25,235 nucleotides of DNA from contig JAHBMJ010000336.1 in the NCBI GenBank assembly GCA_018398765.1, positions 25,001-50,235 of the forward strand. The letters are read 5' to 3'. This document shows, in pieces, positions 1 through 9,322 of the stretch. Made by a program: the position numbers and the translations under genes. The stretch's first letter is position 1. Each line of letters begins with the position of its first letter. The notes under the pieces are model-generated. The model made no database searches. It was not told the origin of the DNA and saw only the letters and a list, made by a program, of their open reading frames with translations. The stretch comes from Chromera velia. Lineage: Eukaryota > Sar > Chromeraceae.

Positions 1-237
1 GAGCTTTTAGATCTCTATCACAATAATTATTATCCTGCTTTTTCCACCATTCTTGCTTCTCTTCGGTGTTTGTAGGCATTAAAGCCTCCCTATGTGCCTT
101 CCCTTGTTCTCTTACCCTCTTTTCCCTTCACTCTGGTTATGAAACTGCCTGGCTTCATATGAAGTCAAACAGGTGCAAAAGGACAATCAAGCAGACACAT
201 CACGGTATGGAACCCGCTCACCTGTGCACTCACTCAC

Positions 238-1364
238 CTTGATTTGTTCAATCACCCTTCTCAGATGGACCCCCTGAAGCCCAGTCGCCAGCTGGGGCGT
301 CAGAGACAAGGCAGGAAACCCACGACACTGCGGGCAGGCAGGCGTTAGGGAATTTTGCAGAGAGGAATCACTTGCATAATTACATACATACAAACAGGCA
401 TACAGACACAACAAAAAGAAGAGCCAAACTCACTCAATCTAACAATGTGACACACAGACGCACCTCTTGGCAAGTATGCGAGGGACCCTCATTGAAGTCA
501 CGCAACAATCCACGCAACAAATGCATGCAGATTCACAGCCTGTCGGCCACAGTCAGCTCAACGGTCAAACAAAAAACAGAAAGGGACGGGATGGCGATAG
601 AAGATTTCGGAGGGTCTCTCAAAACCCGACAGGGGGAGAGAATAACAGAAGAAGAAGAAGAAGAAGAAGGAGGAGGAGGAGGAGGAGAGACATGACGAAA
701 GTAACTCACTTCATATTTCTGCAGTTCCTCAATCAGAAGACTTTTCAGGTTCAACAACGCCGTAGCGCGCTCCTCCACAAAAGCAGCAGTCGCCACGTCC
801 TGTGCCTTTTGCAGAGTGCACTTACGTCCCATCACATCGAGTTGAGCGCCGAGAACGAGATCATACCACTGCAGAACATCATTTTTCCATGGAGCGAAAC
901 GCATCATGAATCTTCAAAAAAGAGGCCTGCACCACCCCCAAAAAAGCGATTGCACCACAGAATTCACATGCAGTTGCAGAGGCATTGGTAGTCAGCGTGT
1001 CATATGGTGAGTGGCACATTGACAGAATGCGACGGTTCATATTTGCGTGTTCATGCATGTTCGTTTACATCGTCCATAGATGATCTCAGCTGAATCACAT
1101 CAGCAGAATCTCAAATCAAAATCGAGTCGCAAGGCCAACCACGAGACGCAAATTGCTTAGGCAGAGAAACGGCAAAAAAGCAGACGCCGGAGAAGCAAGT
1201 CTGTCTTTTTTGTTTTCCTCCCTGTCTTTTTTGCATTACGCCCGCCACTTGTCTGTTTTATGCATGCCGGGCTTTGCTGATCCCTTACTGCGTTCGTTCA
1301 GAATTTCAATTGATGGGGTCCACTGAAATCGAGTCAAAGGACGTTTCTACATGGATGCCACTTG

Positions 1365-1397
<33 letters not shown>

Positions 1398-2174
1398 AAG
1401 AAAGAAAAAACCACCAACCTCAGCTGGTTGCTGCCGTTTCGTGTGGAGAACCGGAATCACGTACAAGTTCGGGTCGCCTTCTAGAAGTACCTGTGAATGT
1501 CACGGGCGTATAGCCATGGACATGCAGGGTGTGTAGAATTCAGGCTTGCGCTCGACAGGTTTAGCTCGATTTTCCTTTTCAAACTCAAAACTTTTGGGAC
1601 TCATGATGTCAGCGGAGAAAGAGTAGGTGAAGACCTCCGTTCTTTCCTTGTAATGGAATGATGGAAGGGGCAGTGAGTCAGCGGCCACAATCGACTGGAG
1701 AGGGGAGAGGAGTGATGGAGAAGGAGACACGAAGGGACGAGGGAATGAAGGGATAGATAGGGGGGAGCAAGAGTTTAGTCCAAAAACTATGAGCATGCAG
1801 AGAAGGGCTAAAAGAGCAAGAAATCGTTTTTTCCTTGGCCATGCAGACATGTGAGTACATATGTTTCATACACCGTACACATGAATCATAGAACAACAAA
1901 CTTTCTCTCCCTCCGTGTCTCTATCTGCATACTCACGTGTGTAGGTGTGGGTGCATGTTCTTCTGTGGTCTCGAGTGCATGCGCATGCTCTATAGTGGAA
2001 TCAAAGGACTTATGCATGCATACGACATATATATCGATGTATCAAAACGCACAGACATGCACCCACCTGGCAGGACCGGTCGTTGATGCAGTACTTTAGA
2101 TCCACGCATCGCCGGGTCTTCGCTCCCTCCATCCACCAGGATCTGAAGTGGAGGAATACTCTCTTCTTCCCCAT
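238..2174 (-). CDS. Unidentified multi-exon gene, 5' part (runs off left edge)
   Basis: I propose five exons on the minus strand: 2174-2067, 1694-1557, 1490-1419, 868-710 and 327-238. Every boundary is GT-AG and every intron is phase 0, giving 189 codons without a stop. The ATG at 2174 opens a basic, aromatic start (MGKKRVFLHFRSWW) with several cysteines. Exon 2 is charged and beta-like (KERTEVFTYSFSADI). Exon 4 reads as amphipathic helix (ALLNLKSLLIEELQKYE), and exon 5 ends GVHLRRVIEQIK before GTGAGT. The third donor (GTTGGT) is weak. No further acceptor is obvious between 237 and 1, so the rest probably lies outside the window. I do not recognise the family. If exon 2 is read through instead of being spliced at 1557, it ends at a TGA (1502-1500). 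The consistent phase makes a real gene likely; the exact exons are inference. Confidence 0.42.
1371..1408 (+). repeat. (AAAG)n microsatellite next to a minus-strand exon
   Basis: AAAG/AGAG units lie just downstream (minus strand) of the proposed donor at 1418. A separate (GAA)n(GGA)n run occupies 647-688, just past the donor at 709. Confidence 0.9.
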
Positions 2175-2902
2175 AGATAGTCAGTCGATCAGTCTGACAC
2201 GCAGTGAGTCAGCGAGCTCTTGTCAGATGGATATACAGGTGCCAGATTCCTGGTCGGGAGGATCAAAGTCTCCCCCCCAAAGTACGTGCATGACGTCACC
2301 TCAACCTGTGCTCGTCAGTATGTGCTGGCTTTTGCTGCTGCGGAAACAAACTGGTCGGTATATATATATACAAGCCGCAGAAAAAACTGCTATTGGGCCG
2401 GCAGTCCATGCATCCAAGCCGCGCGCGATCGATCGATGCATGTACGTATTGATCGAGCCGGCTGGGGACGCATTGATTAATTTGCACGCGCGACCCATAT
2501 ATTTCGAGCGGCTCCTTTTGCGTCCGCGCGCGGTATGCCGCGCGCGATCCGCGCGCGGCCAATAATTGTATAATCTGCATGCATGCATGCATGCATTGAC
2601 AACGTGTGTGGTTCTGCACTGGTGAATTGCTGCATCTATATGTACGCCACATGCATCACAGGACAGAATTCCAGGCCTCTAGACTCTACTGCTCCTATCT
2701 TACGCTCATAGAGCTCAATGAGTCTCATCCGGCCCGCAACAATGACATCAACACAGTTCTGTCAAGCGATGCACGTTTGGGGCAAAGTGCCTGACCTTCG
2801 TCTTCTCGAAAGTTGAAAGAGAAGGTGTGCGCGGCTTCTCTTCCCCCCAACCCCTTCTTCTTTGCAGTAGAGTTCTCTCCCTTCTGCTGAAGTGTGTGCA
2901 CA
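2175..2902. promoter_or_regulatory. Divergent intergenic/promoter region
   Basis: This 0.7-kb gap separates the minus-strand gene starting at 2174 from the channel start at 2903. It holds a (TA)n stretch near 2357-2370, GATC/GCGC-rich palindromes at 2417-2440, and a strongly self-complementary GC block at 2521-2560 (CCGCGCGCGG and CGCGCGCGG arms). A GGCCAAT box lies at 2557-2563, TATAAT at 2569-2574, and a TGCATGCA run at 2577-2597. A good acceptor (pyrimidine tract then TTTGCAG, ending at 2867) suggests that the channel transcript has a spliced, non-coding 5' leader. Promoter function is inferred from position and motifs. Confidence 0.45.
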
Positions 2903-5900
2903 ATGATTCACTCGTCATTCGCGTACCTGGATGCAACAAGGGAACGGGTGCTCAGTTTGGGGGGTCGGTGGTTGGATGGAAAGGGCAAATTTCTGGAGAA
3001 CTTGATCGTCCACCCTCACAGCAACTTTCAGTTTTGGTGGGACATCGCCATGACAATCTTCGTCGTCTACTCTGGTCAGTCAGAAAAGGGCAGAAACGAG
3101 CAGATATGAAGAGAATACCGACGGAATGCAGTCCTTCCTCTCTTTCATTCTTTAAAGCGTTTGCTAGTTGTTCTCGGAATGTGTACATGTAGTGTTTTGC
3201 TATGAGGATGGAGTGGAGATTTCGACAAGTATGGTGAGGGGATCGAGTTTGATGCTGGAACGTGTTGGGTGTTGAGGTCTGGAACAGTGAGTGGGTGAGA
3301 TTGATATCTAGGTTGACTTTTTCGTGACAGAAGGCTGCACAAAGTTATGTATATATATATATATATATATTGGCTGATTGACTCAGATGTAGAGAAAGGG
3401 AAAAAAACAGCAAAGAAACAAGCCGTTGTTGCAGAAAGAGAGCAGCGAAGGAGACACGGGACTCTTCTTCCGTGACATGTTGTTGTGTGCACGTATGAGT
3501 CGGGCCTTCACGCACCTCCTCTGTCAACTCTATTCTTTGGAAGGAAGAGATTCCAGCCAGCCATTTCCGTGAATATGTGCCGAAATCCCTGCTTGTCGGC
3601 CTTCCTCTGATTTTAAAAGAGCACGGCAGTAGCAGAAATAGACTGATTGAATGCACAGAAGCGCTGCGTCCCGTTCTCTTTGTTGGTTAGTCGTCTTTCG
3701 TTCCTCCGGATCCCTTTGCATGCATGTCTTGCTGCTGCAGTGTGGATTGATTTGATTCGGATCAGCTTCCAAGAACCCGGCTTCTTTATCCCCGCCTGGT
3801 TTGCAATAGATCTGGTCAGGCTCTCTCCCCTTCCCTTCCCTTCTCTTCTTTGCCCTCTCTTTTGTCACTTCTTCATAACGGCAAGATTACTTTTCTACCC
3901 GCTTTGGGGAAGGGGGGACGATTCTCCAAAATCCATTGTATGCTTCTCTGCTGCTTTTTGTTTCTGTCTTCTGAGAAGACAAAGCAAGGGCATGACGTCT
4001 GCATGGCAAAGGATGACGGGCAGGCAGGCAGACACGTATGTGTCTACTTTCTACTTTTGTAAAGACCTCACTTGAACGACACTCTGTCGGTCTGTCGGTC
4101 TGTCTGTCTGTCTGTCGGTCTGCCTGTCTGTCTGTCTGTCTGTCTATCTGTCTGTCTGTCTGTCTTTCTGTCTTTCTGTTTTTCTGTCTTTCTGTCTGTC
4201 TGTCTGTCTTTCTGTCCGTCCGTCTGTCTGTCTGTCTGTCTGTCTGTCTGTATAGTCTGCCTGTCTGTCTGTCTGTCTGCAGATTGTGACTTTCATGATG
4301 GCTTTCGACGTGGTGGTTCATTTCTTCACCGCAAAGATGGAACATGGGGATTTCATATTCTCTCTGGCCGTCATCAGACAAACTGTTAGTCAGTCAGTCA
4401 GTCAGACAGTCAGTCAGCAGTGGAGCCAAAACTAATTTGCCTGATTCACGCGTCGATGTGCTGGCAGCACTGCATGTGTGCTGGTGCCGCTTGGCGGTCG
4501 GCGTATCCGTGAAGGACAAAACGTGAATGAATTACCCTGAGCTACCACGCTGTATATCTGTGTGGTATGCCTGCATATGTATGAAGAAATGAGAATTAAA
4601 TCAAAACGTCCCTTTCATCGATCTCTTTTGCCCGCCTCTGTCTGTCTCTGTCTGTTTGCAGTACCTGAAGGGCTTTTTTTTTTTTACCTGAAAAAGAATT
4701 ATGTATGAAAGTAAACTCTGTCTGTTTGCAGTACCTGAAGGGCTTTTTTTTTTTTATTATTATTACCTGGAAAAGGAATTCTGTATGAAAGTAAACTCTG
4801 TCTGTTTGCAGTACCTGAAGGTTTTTTTTTTTTAACCTGAAAAAGAATTCTGTATGAAAGTAAACTCTGTCTGTTTGCAGTGCCTGAAGGGCTTTTTTTT
4901 TTTTTTACCTGAAAAAGAATTCTGTATGAAAGTAAACTCTGTCTGTTTGCAGTACCTGAAGGGCAGCTTCTTCGTGGACACCCTCTCCACCCTCCCCCTC
5001 GATCAGATCGTCGCGGGGGGGGCCTGTATGGAGGAGGGTGTGCCTGTGGTGGCCTCCTCTGGACTGAGGGAGACATGCAGCTTGAAGAACCTTTCCTCAG
5101 GGGCACAGGGAATCATCGGAGTCCTCGGGGTCCGTCAGTCAGTCAGTCAGTGAGGGAGGGAGGGAATCAGATATAGCACTGCTCTCCTTCTTTAGTCCTT
5201 CTGATTTATCTTCCTTTCTTCCTTCCTTCCTTCCTTCCTTCCTTCCACTCTTCCTTCGTTCCTTTCACTCTTCCTTCGTTCCTTTGTTCGTGCATTCATC
5301 CATTGATTCTTCTTTGTCATCCTTTCTTTTCTTGCATGGCTACCTGCCTGAACCGCTGAATGCCTGTCTGACGGCACTTCATAAGACTCTCATTGTACTG
5401 TCTCTACCTGTCTCTTGCTGCCGCCTCGACCCCTGCTGGCTGACACGGACACCTCGATCGATCTGCCTATATGCAGGTTGTGAAGCTCGCAAGGTTTTGG
5501 AGGCTCCACGCGATATGGCAACGTTTCGAGACGGCGCTGATACGCCCCACTCTCCTTCAAATTCTTCGGTACGTCGGCCCCCTGAGGGGGTTTTGTTTTC
5601 CCCTTACTTACTTAAATTCTCCCTGGGAGGGAGGGAGGTTTTCTCCGTATCGATTCTTCCCTCTCTGCCTCTCTCTGAAAGCAAAACGCGAGGAAGGCGT
5701 CCTCCATACCACAAGCCGACACCCATGCGTGACTCAAATTTACGCACCAACACAGGCACTTCCAAGCGATATCCGGAGTCCCTCCCTTTACCACCTCTTT
5801 CCTTTTCAGCTTGATTGCCTGCTCTCTTGACTGAATTTTCGCCCTGTGTCTCGATCGTCCGACTTCTCCGAAGTATAAAGCAAATCGCTCTGTCTGTTTT

Positions 5901-6238
5901 GTCTGTCTCTCTGAGATGACTTGTGGCTGTGCAGATACTTCTTTTTCGTGTCTCTGACACTCCACGGCCTCTCCTGCCTCTTCTTTCTTGGTGCGAGGGC
6001 GACCCTTGAACAAGAAGGCACATCGTGGGGGAATGAGGTGAATGGGCAAGCTAGTGGAGTGAGGAGAATCGAGGGACGAGTTTTGTCGATCGAATGAGGG
6101 CAATCAAAATAAAACGCTACCGATACTTCGGCTGACTGTCTGTAAATGTGCTCTGGTGGTTTATACCTGTGCATTTGTCCATTGCTCCCGTCTTGTCCCT
6201 CCGCGTTTTGTTCTTGTATGACTGTTGGTTTTCTACAC

Positions 6239-6292
<54 letters not shown>

Positions 6293-7644
6293 GCGATTGG
6301 GCAGGGTAGCTCTCCGTGTGTTCTTTCTTCATTCCTCGCTGCCTTCTTTCGTTTTCTTTTCGCTGTTTGTCTGTAACTCTGCTGCTGCTGCTGCTGCTGT
6401 CTGCTCGCACTGCTTCTATATCACAGAGAGGACAGGCACTCCGTCAGGCCCTGTCGCTCCAATCCAAACAGCTTACAATAGCCTGACGCTCAGGCGTGGA
6501 ACCATAGAACGAAGTGTTACAATATCCGCATTGTTTCAAAACGCAATGAATGACCTCATTCTGTCCTGTCTTCATTCATATCCGCTCAGGTACCCTGGAC
6601 AGTCAACGCAGGGGTCGAGAATTCGCCCTGGGACCGTCAGTACCTCTTGTCCCTTTACTTTGTGATCTCCACTGTGGGAACGATCGGATACGGAGACATT
6701 CACCCCGTCAGTCGAGTCAAGTCGAGTCGAGTTTAGCTATTCACACATGCATGCATGCATGGGTGATGTTGCTTTCTCACTCTCCCTCCTGGGGATCTCC
6801 ACCTGTCTGTTCACACATCTGAAGAGAACAAAGTCGGCAAAAGACCGGGTTGGAAGGAATTGATAAACACACACATACGCATAGACGTACAGAGAGAGAG
6901 AAAGAGAACAGTGCTTTCACGTGCCTATCTGCCTACCTGCCTGACTGTATGACCTATGCACAGCGCAACCCCACAGCGTTACCCACAAAAACTGCTCAAC
7001 GTCCAGTCCAATCAAACAAAGCGCCCTTGCCTTTCAATTCTCTTTCCCCTTATTTTCACATCTATTCCCTCGACCACTCCCGATTTTTCCTGTTCCGCCC
7101 TCCCCTCTTGCACTGCATGTATCATTCAAACAAAGCAGATAAAAGGGAAAGGAAAAGCAACGCAGAGCCTAACCAGCAGCGCAGTTTCGTTCGTCTGTCT
7201 GATTCCTGACTATCTGCAGACTTCCTCCTTCGATCGCTTGGTGACCGTCTTTATTCTCCTCTTCTGCGCTGCCATCTTCGCTTACGGCATCACGATCGTC
7301 ATGGCGCTCGTCAGTGGTCTTGAGTTCTATCTTTGCGTTGTTCTTCTTCATGGGGCGCATCGAGATGTTCAGGAAGAGTGCGCGCTTTTTTCCCTTGCTT
7401 TTCCTTGCAATATCACACTTCTCTAGCAGTCACGACAACCTGGATGAATGAGAATGCTATTAATAGTCGTTGGTTTCCCTGTGCGACCCCTCTGAATCTC
7501 TTGAGTACTTCGCCGGGACTCTCTTCTGTCCTCATGGCTCTCTCTCTCTCTCTCTCTTTTTCCAATTGGTCCCGCCGTCTCCGTCGGTGGACTTCTGCTG
7601 GAGCCCCCAAACGGCAAACAAACAAACAAACAAACAAACAAACA

Positions 7645-7675
<31 letters not shown>

Positions 7676-9286
7676 TGATTGCGATTCCAAGGAGGGCCCC
7701 GTACCCAGGAGTGCTCGGCATGCAGAGAAGGCAGGCAGAGACAATTGAAGAAAGAAAGACCGTTCCTGCCCACATTGCTGTCTCTCTACTTATTTGACCT
7801 TCCCCTGTCGGATCTGCATCGCGTCTACATTGATGATGTCCAAACGCCTGTTTGATTTGGTGAATGAATGAATAAATGAATGAATGATCGAATGAATGAA
7901 TGAATGAATGAATGAATGAATGAATGCAGGTCCTTGAAGTGGCTTCAAGTGGCGGTCCCTTTGGAAGGAAGCTTGATGCCTTGAATGTGTTCATGAGGGA
8001 CAAGGGACTTCCGAAAAACCTGCGAGCCTCCGTGAAACACTATCTGCAGTACCTCAAACGGTCGGTCTGCCCTTTTCGTATGTCAGTGAGCCAGCATATT
8101 TCCTGCATGTCCATCCCAGCTGCTGCGATCTCAGAAGGGTCCAAGCAGCAGAGCATTGCAGATGTCCGTTCTTACTCTTGCCGTACCGCATCCGTCTCGC
8201 GAATTTCGTATCTGCGTCTCTCCACAGCTCTCTCCGTTGCTGTGTTTACGTATGCGTGGATTTGCTTGTTGGAGTGAGTGACTGAGTGTTTAGTGCCTGA
8301 GAGAGGGAGAATCTTCCTTCCTGCCTGCCTGCCTGCGTGCCTGCCTGCCTGCGTGCCTACCTGCGTGCCTGCAGGTACCAACTGGGGAAGGAGGACCGAG
8401 AAGATGAAGAGTGGCTGATGGCACAGTTGTCCACGAAGTTGAGGAACGAATTGCTCCTCCACACGAACGAGGGGGTCCTGAGGTGAGTGAGTAAGTGGAT
8501 CGATTGTGCTGCTCTGCCCCTATCTCTCTCCCTGCTTGATCATTGCAAAACATCCCGAAAGCAATGAAGCACACGAATCAATTAAGTACCAGAATGAAGT
8601 GTGAGAAGGATGGTCATGGAAAGACGACAAGCAAGGCAATAATTAATTCACCCGGGCAGAGGCAGGCAAAAGCTGCTCTCACTCACACAAGGAACACTCA
8701 CGCAAAGGTCCAACTTCTTCCGTCCTCGATCCACTCTAGAGACAGATAGATAGGCCTCTTTCTGCTGCACCCTCATTCCACTTTAGGTGTTGGCTGAGCG
8801 AACTGTTTCCTCTGGCCGCTAAATGCTTGAACGAACCCTGCAGAAAGTCCCCTTTCTTTGCGGACTGCGACCCTGCTCTGTTGGCGGAGCTGATCCTGAA
8901 TGTGAGAAAACAATACTTCAGGTCGGTGCGTTTGGATTCTTAGGCAGGGAAGATAAGAAAACGAGAGAGAAAAGACAAGATGCAGCAGTACGAAGTCCTG
9001 TCCTGGCCTGGCTGCGTTCTCATTGCCATCCGTTCTTCACGAGTTCCAACAGAGCACATTCACGCCAGTGACTGACTGACCTATCGGAATGAAACGTTCG
9101 TTCTCCTTGTAAGATGCCTCATGAGGCCTGCGAAGGGGATTTTGTCTCTTCTCGTTTTTGACTGCTGACCCCATTCTGGACCTGTTAGTTCCCTCCTGCG
9201 CTCTCCATTGACTGAAAGCAACAAGCACACTGGCTCGGCAGGGAAATGAGCAAGGCTGATTCAGTGGAGGCGGATTTGGACGGATT

Positions 9287-9322
<36 letters not shown>

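Larger units (their letters stand above)
2903..5568 (+). other. Channel exons 1-5: voltage-sensor domain S1-S4
   Basis: These exons encode residues 1-205. The junctions rebuild continuous membrane segments: FVVYS joins VWIDLIRISF at phase 1, and FAIDL joins IVTFMMAFDV at phase 0. The S3-S4 linker in exon 4 is unusually long (about residues 135-170) and holds cysteines and small residues. Exon 4 could end at 5129 or, because CAGT repeats follow, at other in-phase GTCAGT sites a few codons later. The S4 arrangement K-x2-R-x2-R-x5-R is shorter than the regular R-x2 ladder of animal HCN or EAG channels, so voltage sensing may be weak or altered. Confidence 0.85.

Noticed and set aside
467-991. 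Plus-strand frame with a poly-arginine stretch
   Set aside because: Driven by the (GAA)n(GGA)n repeat; antisense to a better supported minus-strand exon.
1695-1850. Apparent signal-anchor (basic residues then LALLALLCMLIVFGL) upstream of exon 2 of the minus gene
   Set aside because: It lies before a strong pyrimidine-tract acceptor (CCTCTCCAG), and the exon upstream (2174-2067) joins in phase; more likely intron, though an alternative start cannot be fully excluded.
3887-4389. Long open frames on both strands across the CTGT tract
   Set aside because: Pure tetranucleotide repeat translation (CLSV or DRQT periodic) overlapping a phase-checked channel intron and exon.
7310-7420. Possible extra channel exon after S6 (FALFFFMGRIEMFRK-like in another frame)
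   Set aside because: S6 joins directly and in phase to the C-linker exon at 7930 with family-typical spacing; inserting this segment breaks the frame and the alignment.
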